Notes under the pieces: generated by a model
What the model saw: only the letters and a program-made list of their open reading frames with translations
Told to the model about the DNA's origin: nothing
The model's database searches: none
Program-made: the position numbers and the translations under genes
Shown here: piece by piece, positions 21,933 through 32,804 of the stretch
How positions within the stretch are numbered: the first letter of the stretch is position 1
Layout: every line of letters begins with the position of its first letter
Source: Tubiluchus corallicola
Taxonomy: Eukaryota > Priapulida > Priapulimorpha > Priapulimorphida > Tubiluchidae
DNA length: 64,000 nucleotides
NCBI GenBank assembly: GCA_030141605.1
Contig: JAQGDQ010000685.1
Coordinates: 48,914 to 112,913 of the forward strand
Direction: 5' to 3'

Positions 21933-24900
21933 ATGGGCGCGCCTGTGAAGCATGTATTTAACGATGAGGAAAAAGTTGCAGAAAAAGTTTGCGCGTTTAT
22001 AGACACAGTGGCAAAAAAAGCATTGGCCACAAATTCTGTGTTTACTGTAGGACTGTCAGGTCTGAAGTGTCGTAATTTTATTTTTGTTTCGTATTCATTT
22101 TCTTGTAATAATACATCCCTTGCAAGAGCTTTAAAGTTTTATTATCTCAGAATATGTAGTCAACTTTGGTTCATAACAACGTGCTGCAGCATTTCTTAAT
22201 TAAACATTTATTATTAGAGATTTTAAAATGTAGGTTGGTCATGTAAATAGCTCACTATCTCACCTACTGCAATTAAAGTAAATCACTAAATGTTAACAAC
22301 AAGTTTGATAATTTTAATGTTTATTTAGGTGGAAGCCTACAGAAGTACATTTGTAAGCATTTGCCCTCAATAAATACTAACTGGTCTCAATGGAGAATTT
22401 ATTTTTGTGATGAGAGGGTAGTACCTTTTGACAATGATGACAGCACGTACAAATATTATCGTGATAACCTGATGTCGAAGGTTCCAATAGGTGACAATCA
22501 GATTTTCCCAATAAATCCAGCAATGACGGGTAATGAATTTTCATTTACAATTTGCAACCATCATTAATCGATGTGCTTGTTGCTTTTAGTTCTGCAAGAC
22601 TTTTGTATAACATGATTATTTATTTATGTGAATACTGATACAATTTATGGTTTAAACTATAGATCTAGAACAATTTTTTTATTGTATTGCATCATAGCTT
22701 TACATGATTTAAATAACTTAAACACTCATATGCTTCAGGTCAATGACGTGTGTTAGGAAAGTGTTCATCATAATGATGCATAGCCACAAAATTCTCCATT
22801 AGTATTTTTTCTTTTGCAGTTGACGATTGTGCGAAGGATTACACGGCAAAGTTACGTAAAGTGTTTACAGACGTATCAAAGCTACCTCGCTTTGATTTAC
22901 TGTTGTTAGGAATGGGGCCAGATGGTCACACTTGCTCTCTCTTTCCTGGACATAAATTACTACAGGTATTATTGTTGTTGCTACCGTAATTAAGTATAGT
23001 CTTCATTATGTTTTTAACTGTTTTTAATGGAAAACGTGACAGTTTTTCAGACCTGACCTTGTTTTGACATATGTGTGCTTGCAAACCAAAACCGTCCATA
23101 AGTCGGCATAGTTAAAACTACGTTATGCTGCTTCAAAGTAGAATGCACCAAAAGTTTGGTCAAATGTCGATTTTTTATTTCTTTATGAAAACAAATGCTA
23201 AATATATTGGACTTTTATATTCTAGCATCAAACTATCAGGAGATTGTCCAAAAATACTAAAAATCTAATTTTATAATTCCTTGCCCACTTTCGTGTCTAT
23301 AAATTAGTACTGTAAAAAACTTGTACATTTAAACTCATGGAAGCATTTTGCTTCGGGTTTTTCTGTTGACAAGGCCAGATCTTCGTTTGGAAGAACCATC
23401 TACTGCATTTAAATGTAACTTCAATGTAACTCTTGTAAAATCCATAGCAACCACACTTTCGTACAGTTGTTAAGTGTTTTGTAGAAACGCGACAAAAAAC
23501 AATGGCTGACTTTAACAGCGATTTTCTCAAGATTACATTTTTTAATGTGTAGCCTGCACCTCAACTTCAATGTGGATTATCTCAGCTTAGAAATAACATA
23601 GAGCGATGAGCTCAAAATGATCCTCTTGAAATGGAGATACGTGAATAAATAGAAAAGCTTAATTGCCGTCTTATGGATGACTTTGCTATGCAAGCACACA
23701 TATGGTCTAAAGTAGACATTTTTACCTGTAATAATTTGCAAAACAGGCTTTTTTATAAATAAATTAAATATTTTATTAATTTAATAAATAGTCTGTTACT
23801 CTTGGGTACAGTTTTCTACCAGCAGGGATGTCTTTTGTGAGCATCTTACGTATGTTTCCAGAAACAGAAGCTGACAGCATCGCTCGCTAACAATAAACAC
23901 AAAAATTATGAAACTTTTAAGTTCATCTTTCAAATTTCAATTTTGATATTGGGCAGATATTATTTCATGAGGCTATCCAGATGTCATGAATTGGTTGTAG
24001 TCTGCTGATCAGGTACAGCACCTCTTTTTCGCATAAAGTGTTTCTGAGAAGAAGGTGCTGTTGTCCATCTAAATTTGTATCCGTTGAGAGCGTACAACAG
24101 CAGAAACTGATAGGCTTCTCAAATAATTGTTTACTTCATCCTTAAATGAGTAAATTTTTGCTTTTTGCTATTTTACACTTTCTACTGTAAATTAAGCTGT
24201 AAAATAACAACCAAAAAAATATATGCTTTATTATTTCAATTCTATTATTATAGTGCCATAAAATCCAAACATTTCAATTTGTGATATTATATTTAGACTT
24301 GACATAACAAACTTGTTTCACATTTTGATGCTAGGAGACGGAATTGTTGGTAGCACCTGTCACTGACTCTCCAAAACCCCCTCCAAATCGCATAACCCTC
24401 ACATTCCCAGTGATAAACAACGCCAAGTGTGTGGCCTTTACAACATGTGGACAAAGCAAAGCCGACGTTGTGAAAGTATGTATTTTAGATTTTGCATTCA
24501 GTTTTACATTTTGAACTGGCATCTCGCGTTTTGCTTGTCTTTTTTGTCTCACTTGAATGTTTAGCCACCTCTATAATGTTCAGGGATGAGAATTTTCCGC
24601 TGATATGCGGAATTCCGAGTTTGTGGAAGACCAGTAGTGCCATTATTGTAAATTGCCTAAATTCGTTGAGAAAATTTTTACCCACCCAGTACATTATTTC
24701 ACAAGCTGACCGCTAGTTGGCAGGCCGTCACTTTGTTTACATCACGTACATGAGTGTAACCACGTGTATATCTCTATGTATAAAAATATAGAGTCAATTG
24801 TACGGAGTTATTTGAGTCAATTGCAGACAGTTTTTATATACTTTTGCATAGGAGCGGTCAGTACTTAGGCATTTTTGAGACAATTAGGTATCATGTATCC

Positions 24901-25262
24901 TTGATAGTTGGGTATTTTAAATTATGCATGAAACAAGGTAATTGATATTTTAAGTCCACTTAGAGGCTCTCTATGGTCATAAAATTGCAGTTTGTTGCTT
25001 CGCCCCCCTTGAGCCCCCATGGGGACCTATGCGACTCCCAAACTCCCGGCCTGTTTCAGAGTTTTTTTTGCAATTGATCAATCTCATCCCTGAATGTTTG
25101 AATGCATTATAGGATCCGTTTTAGTTTCTCATTAATTTCATACAGAGAATACTGGAAGGTAATGAAACGGATCCACTGCCGTCGGCTCGTGTTTCACCGC
25201 ATTGCGGAGAGTTACACTGGTTTCTTGATAGAGCAGCTGCATCTAAACTGAGTCAGCTGTGA
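21933..25262 (+). CDS. PGLS: 6-phosphogluconolactonase, five exons, 243 aa
   Basis: PGLS is the cytosolic second enzyme of the oxidative pentose phosphate pathway, hydrolysing 6-phosphogluconolactone to 6-phosphogluconate. Exons: 21933-22059, 22329-22529, 22820-22965, 24335-24475, 25146-25262 (TGA). All introns are GT-AG with matching phases. Motifs in order: TVGLSGGSLQKY (phosphate-binding loop), [40 protein letters not shown] (family signature with the catalytic-region GPDGH), [20 protein letters not shown] and [12 protein letters not shown] near the end. The length is slightly below the human enzyme because the C-terminal tail is shorter. The ATG at 21933 opens directly into the expected N-terminal helix. 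Intron 4 holds a 512-bp MITE. Confidence 0.95.
24581..25092 (+). mobile_element. MITE family B, copy 1 (CAGGGATGAGA TIR, 6-bp TSD)
   Basis: Termini CAGGGATGAG and CTCATCCCTG with target duplication AATGTT on each side. Length 512 bp. It shares its interior (TGAGTCAATTGCAGACAG, GCATAGGAGCGG, CTTGATAGTTGGGTATTTTA) with three other full copies. It lies in PGLS intron 4. Confidence 0.93.
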
Positions 25263-25325
25263 TTTTAACATGGAATTTGTTTCCTGGAGACTGATGACGA
25301 TCTTGCAGGTAAATGTTTATAAATG

Positions 25326-26423
25326 CAGTAAGTTCTCGCTAAATGGCGCTAATGCATTCCAGGAAATGCGACCCTAAGTGAAACGAAGCCAAGAATTCCA
25401 TTGAAAGTAATGTAATAGAATTGAGATACGTTATGTATGTAGTCTGTTGACTAAAACAAGTTACATGTATACACGAGGAACGAGGTATATGCCACGATTG
25501 AAACATTAGTGATTTTAGTCCAGATTGTCACTTTACGTACATTTCCTACTCAAGGTTATGGCATTAAAAACAGTGTTATGCATACAAGGTACATCAGCAT
25601 AAAAGTTGCAAAATTTCATAACATATTATATAACAATTAGTGTGCTCAAAGAAGTGAGTTAAATCAGCAAAGTTTACATTGTCGTAACAGTTTCTAATAT
25701 TTGATGTTAGGGGGCGTGTCTGTATAACGTGTTTCTCAGTTTGAATGTTCCCACAAGGACATATCCTATTTTCCCTCGACTGTCTCGCCCATCTACCCGT
25801 TTCTGTCCGCAGCCTATGTGATTGAAGACGCATTCTTGTGAAGCTTATCCGATGATGCTCAAATATTGTCGATTCAAATCGAGGAGTTTCGAGACCGTTG
25901 GAAAGACAAAACCAAATACTGATTTAATCAAATAAGTTAAACATTCTATGAGTTTTATTCGTATTTCTACTGATTAATGTCTCTTTCGTTGACGTTTAAA
26001 CCTAATCAGCAGATGAACAATAAATACTGCAGAGTCAAGCCCTGGAGAGACTTTAGGAATTTTGTCCACGTACTTAGTCTGGTTGTCACAGCAATGGGTT
26101 CCAGGCAAAATTGCTCGCTGGTCACTTTATACACAAACTGCTAGTAAATCAGTATTAGTGTCAGTAGTTAGTCAGGAAGTAAAAACATGTATAATAATTA
26201 CACTGTTTTCATTACTAGTGCGTTTTTAGAACAGAATAATGCAATGGGTGCTGTTTCAATGCATCAGATTAAGTCAGAATTTTGTTAATCGAATAAAAAT
26301 TTGCATTGAGCAAAGTAAAAAAATCGTCGTTAAAGCGAAATGTGCGTCGTTAAGTGAAACAAAAGTATCAAATGATCGGCGTCGTTAAAACGGAACGGGA
26401 TGTTGTTAAGCGAGGACTTACTG
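25326..26423. mobile_element. TIR transposon relic, family C, copy 1
   Basis: Left end CAGTAAGTTCTCGCTAAATG and right end, reverse-complemented, CAGTAAGTCCTCGCTTAACA. The interior near both ends matches the interrupted copy at 52663-56654. A LINE fragment is inserted at about 25590-25860. TA follows the right end. A mariner/pogo-like origin is inferred from the TIR and TA. Confidence 0.75.
25590..25860 (-). mobile_element. LINE fragment (zinc-knuckle-like RT tail)
   Basis: Minus-strand reading RLRTETGRWARQSRENRICP followed by CGNIQTEKHVIQTRPLT is the C-terminal C-x-C...H...-type segment common at the end of LINE ORF2 proteins. It ends in a stop at about 25594. It is embedded in the family C transposon. 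Confidence 0.7.
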
Positions 26424-26499
26424 TATTATTATTATTATAATCTTGCTTTATTTTTTCAATATTTTATCAAAGTGTGACCTACAGTCGTAATTCAGTAAT

Positions 26500-26981
26500 C
26501 AGGGATGAGAATTTTGCGCGGATACGCGGAATTCCGAGTTTTTGGAAGACCAGTAGTGCCATTTTTGTAAATCGCGTAAATTCGTTGAGAAAATTTTTAC
26601 GGACCCAGTACATTATTTCACAAACTGACTGCTAGTTGGCAGGCCGTCACTTTGTTTACATCACGTACATCAGTGTAACCACGTGTATATCTCTATGTAT
26701 AAAAATATAGAATCAATTGTGCAGAATTATTTGAGTCAATTGCAGACAGTTTTTCTATACTTTTGCATAGGAGCGGCCAGTACTTAGGCGTTTTTGAGAC
26801 AATTAGGTATCATGTATCCTTGATAGTTGGGTATTTTAAATTATACATGAAACAAGGTAATTGATATTTTAAGTCCACTTAGAGGTTCTCTATGGTCACA
26901 AAATTGCAATTTGTTGCTGGCTCCATGGGGGTCTCGCTGGCCTGTTTCAGAGTTTTTTGCAATTTGTCATTCTCATCCCTG
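26500..26981 (+). mobile_element. MITE family B, copy 2
   Basis: CAGGGATGAG / CTCATCCCTG termini with AGTAAT duplicated on both sides (26494-26499 and 26982-26987). 482 bp. It inserted just downstream of the family C relic. Confidence 0.93.
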
Positions 26982-27141
26982 AGTAATTTCCAGTATAGAT
27001 TTTTCTCTTTCTTTGTTGCGTACCTTGTCATCATGACTCGTGGTTTTAGTGCAAATGAATCTGACTTTTTCCAGTTTTCTTGGTGAACATGCAATTTACA
27101 CAGAAAGGCAAAGCCATAATCCAAGGTTCTTTGTGACCAGT

Positions 27142-27904
27142 ATATGCATGTTCCATGTATTATACATTCAAACTCAATGAGCAACATATGCATGTTCCAT
27201 GTATTATACATTCAAACTCAATGAGCAACATATGCATGTTCCATGTATTATACATTCAAACTCAATGAGCAACATATGCATGTTCCATGTATTATACATT
27301 CAAACTCAATGAGCAACATATGCATGTTCCATGTATTATGCATTCATACTCAATGAGCAACATATGCATGTTCCATGTATTATACATTCAAACTCAATGA
27401 GCAACATATGCATGTTCCATGTATTATGCATTCATACTCAATGAACAACATATGCATGTTCCATGTATTATGCATTCAAACTCAATGAGCAACATATGCA
27501 TGTTCCATGTGTTACACGTTCAAACTCAATGAGCAACATATGCATGTTCCATGTGTTACACATTCAAACTCAATGAGTAACTTATGCATGTTCCATGTAT
27601 TATACATTCAAACTCAATGAACAACATATGCATGTTCCATGTATTATACATTCACATTCAATGAGCAACATATGCATGTTCCATGTATTATACATTCAAA
27701 CTCAATGAGTAACTTATGCATGTTCCATGTATTATACATTCAAACTCAATGAACAACACATGCATGTTCCATGTATTATACATTCACATTCAATGAGCAA
27801 CATATGCATGTTCCATGTATTATACATTCAAACTCAATGAACAACATATGCATGTTCCATGTGTTACACATTCAAACTCAATGAGCAACATATGTATGTT
27901 CCAT
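27142..27904. repeat. 44-bp minisatellite, about 17 copies
   Basis: The unit runs from ATATGCATGTTCCATGTATT through ATACATTCAAACTCAATGAG to CAAC. Variants (TTACACA, TTATGCA, ATTCAATG) occur in more than one unit, and a two-unit block containing CTTATGCATG repeats, so blocks of several units were copied together. Intergenic. Confidence 0.97.
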
Positions 27905-28988
27905 ATAGATTATGTTTAGGTTCACTAGTTAAAATATAACCAACGCAGAGACTGTTTTATATGCAGAGGTCATGTAATTGCCATTTTACCATAGAACTGA
28001 CATTAATAGAAATGTACGTAATGGATAGCACAAAACACGGATAGTACAAACGAGTCCCATGAAAATCGTATCATTTAAACAAAGTTACTTACAACTTCCA
28101 CTTGAAATTTTACCTTTAGTATTATTTATTGATATGCTGTGTGCATGAGATGATATGTTTTATTGTAGATGGAGATTAGCAGCACTTATGGACTGAACTG
28201 TTGCTATTTCTACACAGACAAAATTTCGATGATACCGGTAGTATCTTCCTGCACAGGTGTCACACTTCCCACAGACTGAACCTGTGTGGTGTGGAGCCGC
28301 GGAACTCGTACGTTTCACACTCCGTGTATATTTAGATGTGTGGTTTCATAGGTTTTCCAACACATAGAATTCTAGAGGCAAGTCAGGCAGCAGAGCAACA
28401 CCATTCAGTGAATAATTGCACAGTTATTCTGTGTATTTCACGATCTCAATAGCGGCTCATTACGTTTTAAAATCATTAACAGTCCGAGCACACCCTGATA
28501 ATTATGTAAATCTTCTTGGTTACTGACCTTTAAATATTGGAAACATTTGGATGCAGTCTTAAAAAATTTCATTTTGTTTTAATACATGCAACATCCCATT
28601 GTTAAAATTTTTGGAAGGGTTGTTTCAAAAACCTTCTGCTAAAAAGTCATTTCACGCTACATTTAAAATAAAGTGTAATTTGATTGGATTAGACTGCAAT
28701 TTTACTGGAATTGTTTAAACAGGTACACTGGGATCATGAACAACAGGGTTTAATCACAAGTTGATTTAATCTTATAATTGTTTTGCTACCAATATATGAA
28801 GTTATATCATATTTCTTATGATTTTTAATACTGCGGTTGTCTTCACATGAGATGCTTTGATATAGGTTCTTTTTTTATACCTGTTAACTAATCACTTTGT
28901 AACATCATACGATTTCAGTTGTTCGTGTATGTATTGTTTCAATTTTCTGTGTACTAGTAAATGTAGTTTAAACCAAGTTGACTTAATA

Positions 28989-29305
28989 CAGTCGACCCTC
29001 GTTAAACCGGACCCCGTTAGCCCGGATATCGGATAAGACGGACGTCATCCGTGGTAAAGCAAACTGACCGATTTCCGTCCGAGCCGGAGCGCTAAACACA
29101 ACACGGCCTACCAACTGTACAATAATTTCTTTATCCTCACAGGTTAACTATTTTAAAGTAATATACAGTATAGTATATAGTGCAATGTATATAGGCCTTA
29201 TTAAGGTGATTATTCCTGTATAATATAGACCATATATAGGCATATCGGATAAACCGGACCACCAGCACCCCCCCCCCAATTAGTCCGGTTAAACGAAAGT
29301 TGACT
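28989..29305. mobile_element. pogo-like MITE (CAGTCGACCCTCG TIR)
   Basis: Left TIR CAGTCGACCCTCGTTAAACC and right end complement CAGTCAACTTTCGTTTAACC, with TA on each side. 317 bp. A near-identical but right-truncated copy is at 39570-39865. The TA duplication and CAGT...ACTG ends fit the pogo/Tc1-mariner group. Confidence 0.85.
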
Positions 29306-29675
29306 GTACACAGTGAATAGCTATTTACATTTATACGTTAACGTAATAACATCAACGGGTATTAGAATTTGAAAAAATATATTTTTATATTATAGCACTC
29401 TTAGTTTTATTAAATTGTAAAGCTTGTTAAGTTCACACATTTTTATATATTTTAGAATTTGTAATTCAGAAGACGGAAATATGCAGATGATCGATATATA
29501 GGCAGTTATTAGTGTTTTTAGTCAAGGTGTATGACTAGCACTGGTTCACAATAAACTCGAGCAACTTGTTTAGAATGAGAAATACGCGTGTCATACGTTT
29601 TTGAAGATTTTCTTGAGCGGTAGAATTTCCCTAGTAAAAGATAATATATGAGACTGGCATCACAGATGTAGTAGT

Positions 29676-30860
29676 AGCGCAGCTGACAAACAAGCGTGGC
29701 TGACAAACAAGCGCGGCTGACAAACAAGCGCGGCTGACAAACAAGCGCGGCTGACAAACAAGCGCGGCTGACAAACAAGCGCGGCTGACAAACAAGCGCG
29801 GCTGACAAACAAGCGCGGCTGACAAACAAGCGCGGCTGACAAACAAGCGCGGCTGACAAACAAGCGCGGCTGACAAACAAGCGCGGCTGACAAACAAGCG
29901 CGGCTGACAAACAAGCGCGGCTGACAAACAAGCGCGGCTGACAAACAAGCGCGGCTGACAAACAAGCGCGGCTGACAAACAAGCGCGGCTGACAAACAAG
30001 CGCGGCTGACAAACAAGCGCGGCTGACAAACAAGCGCGGCTAAACAAACAAGCGCGGCTGACAAACAAGCGCGGCTGACAAACAAGCGCGGCTGACAAAC
30101 AAGCGCGGCTGACAAACAAGCGCGGCTGACAAACAAGCGCGGCTGACAAACAAGCGCAGCTGACAAACAAGCGTGGCTGACAAACAAGCGCGGCTGACAA
30201 ACAAGCGCGGCTGACAAACAAGCGCGGCTGACAAACAAGCGCGGCTGACAAACAAGCGCGGCTGACAAACAAGCGCGGCTGACAAACAAGCGCGGCTGAC
30301 AAACAAGCGCGGCTGACAAACAAGCGCGGCTGACAAACAAGCGCGGCTGACAAACAAGCGCGGCTGACAAACAAGCGCGGCTGACAAACAAGCGCGGCTG
30401 ACAAACAAGCGCGGCTGACAAACAAGCGCGGCTGACAAACAAGCGTAGCTGACAAACAAGCGTAGCTGACAAACAAGCGTGGCTGACAAACAAGCGTGGC
30501 TGACAAACAAGCGTAGCTAAACAAACAAGCGTAGCTGACAAACAAGCGTGGCTGACAAACAAGCGTGGCTGACAAACAAGCGTAGCTAAACAAACAAGCG
30601 TAGCTGACAAACAAGCGTAGCTGACAAACAAGCATAGCTGACAAACAAGCGTGGCTGACAAACAAGCGTGGCTGACAAACAAGCGTGGCTGACAAACAAG
30701 CGTGGCTGACAAACAAGCGTAGCTAAACAAACAAGCGTAGCTGACAAACAAGCGTAGCTGACAAACAAGCGTGGCTGACAAACAAGCGTAGCTAAACAAA
30801 CAAGCGTAGCTGACAAACAAGCGTAGCTGACAAACAAGCATGGCTGACAAACAAGCGTAG
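29676..30860. repeat. 17-bp minisatellite, about 68 copies
   Basis: The unit is GACAAACAAGCGCGGCT. The left two thirds are almost identical copies of the CGCGG form; from about 30440 onward CGTGG and CGTAG forms dominate and TAAACAAACAAG length variants recur. With a 17-bp period, 17 residues repeat per 51 bp in every frame, which produces long but meaningless open frames on the minus strand. Intergenic. Confidence 0.98.
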
Positions 30861-31028
30861 TGCAAATTATGTTTAATTTGTATCGTTTTGAAGATTTTCA
30901 GTTCGGTGATTAAAACACGTCGGTTTGATTCTTTACAAAGCAAAGTACAGTTGAATATAGTTAAAAGAAAGCAATGGGTCACACTTTACTTTTGATCACA
31001 TAAACTAGAAACACTATAATGAGCAAGA

Positions 31029-31402
31029 ATTTTCACAGATTCATTTCACACATGTGAGTTGTAGGTCAGAGATTAAGTGTATGACAGCAATGCGTTTTAA
31101 TTACAATTGTCAGGTCATGTATGGATAAAGCAAAGCCATCTGCCGCATCAGTTACTTCAGTTGTTTTATGTGGAGTTTATTTGTTTATTCATTAGTCTGT
31201 GTGTAGAGTGATTTACTAGCAGGATCTTGCTTGGGAACAAAGAAAAAATGAACTAGGTAAGTTCTAATAGCTGTTAAAACTGTTAGTATCACAGCAGCTA
31301 GTTCTGCGACGCATTGTCAACTGCACACAAATGCGTTGTCCAGTACACTTAACCATTTACCTTTTCCTGATCATCATCAATTGCTGGAACTGTGAAAAGG
31401 CT
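31029..31402. mobile_element. MITE family A, copy 4
   Basis: Left end TTTTCACAG (the outermost bases are lost), right end CTGTGAAAAGGCT followed by TA. The interior matches copy 1 (CTAGCAGGATCTTGCTTGGG). Confidence 0.78.
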
Positions 31403-31861
31403 TATTGCAACAGGCTTGACCACTGCCCACTTTACAACTAGTGTAAGAAAACTGAATGCAGCGTGAACCGTAGGACACATTTGCCCATTCCACGTAACAC
31501 CATAAACCAGTAACGACTAGCTAGACACATCATTACAGCTGTTCACAATTTCAATAAAAGCACAAGACTTACCGACCTGAAACTTATTACACGACCGTCG
31601 TCTTCAAGGGGATTACTTACGCACATTTACAAAATTTGACTTGACCAACAAACGAAAATGTACTCAAGTACTTAAAAATGCGATTTCTAAATTTTGATTT
31701 GATATGCAACAAATAAGTATTGTTATAATCAATTACACGAAACAATTACACTAATGCAAAATAAGACAGACTAGTACTGTAGTTGGCAGTCGTACAATGT
31801 TGATAATATTCTAATCAAATTACATGAAACATTTGCATGTCCACAACTAGGCATATCATAT

Positions 31862-32312
31862 ACCATCGTCCAATGAATCACACGTCCAGTGACGTGATTC
31901 TGTTCACCTCCCCATGCCAGGACTCCCTACATGCTGCAATGCCCCAAGTGGATTTATTTCTAAGGATCAATGCTGAAGTGTTTAAATCTTTCTGTGCAAA
32001 ATCTAAGTATGTTAACATCTGTCCTCCTGCAGGTTTTTTAGCTGGTTCTATGGCTTGTTGAAGAGCTATCTTCACTGGAATATCATCAGGTAGTCTAAGC
32101 ATATGCCCAATCCATCTTAAACGGTGTCTTTTTATTTTTCTTGTCCAAGGTTCTTCTTTTATTTTTTCATATAGATCTTTGTATGAAATTTTCTTTGGCC
32201 ATCTGATACCCAAAATGTTTCTGTAATTTTGCCTTTGAAACACATCTATTTCAGCTTTATGATTTGTTTTTAATGTCCAGAGCTCAGAGTTGTACAGAAA
32301 TACAGTTTCAAC
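31862..32312 (-). mobile_element. LINE 3' fragment, same family as 660-1190
   Basis: Minus-strand [32 protein letters not shown] and [17 protein letters not shown]. The reading frame runs on through [20 protein letters not shown] to a stop near 31878, so this copy keeps more of the ORF end than the one at 660. Intergenic, downstream of PPP6C. Confidence 0.85.
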
Positions 32313-32370
32313 TAATACAATCATACACCAGCACATCAGAAACTGCTTCTTTAGTGCTTCGTTCCTAAAA

Positions 32371-32632
32371 CACTGAATCTAGTTAATTTAAACCTGTTTT
32401 TTTCTGAACACATTAAGCAACTGCAGCAAACAGGCCAATACTGTAATATTTACATTACTAAACTAAATTTTCTTCACTCGCTGGTGCACTGATCGAGTTT
32501 GCACTGAATCTAGTTAATTTAAACCTGTTTTTTTTCTGAACACATTAAGCAACTGCAGCAAACGGGTCAATACTGTAATATTTACATTACTAAACTAAAT
32601 TTTGTTTGCTCGCTGGTGCACTGACTGAGTTT
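32371..32632. repeat. 131-bp direct duplication
   Basis: Two head-to-tail copies start at CACTGAATCTAGTTAATTTA (32371 and 32502) with only a few differences. Located just past the PPP6C stop codon side. Confidence 0.9.
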
Positions 32633-32804
32633 ACACTGTTACAATAACCATCACAGTGGAATGTTAACAACTTAAGACAATGTCATCGTTGAATGGTCAT
32701 AGCTGTCGCTACACATTGTAACATAGACACTCAACACGGTAGTTGCATCTTGGATTTCATGGCTGGTCATAACCGCAATTTTTCATCATCAACAGCCCAG
32801 CAAA

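Noticed and set aside
29631-30982. Minus-strand open frames up to 440 aa with a CLSAALVCQPRLFVSR repeat
   Set aside because: They lie wholly in the 17-bp satellite and exist in all three frames; a stop-free period, not a gene.
31837-32061. Plus-strand frame similar to the minus-strand frame at 943-1167
   Set aside because: Antisense shadow of the same LINE 3' end in both copies.
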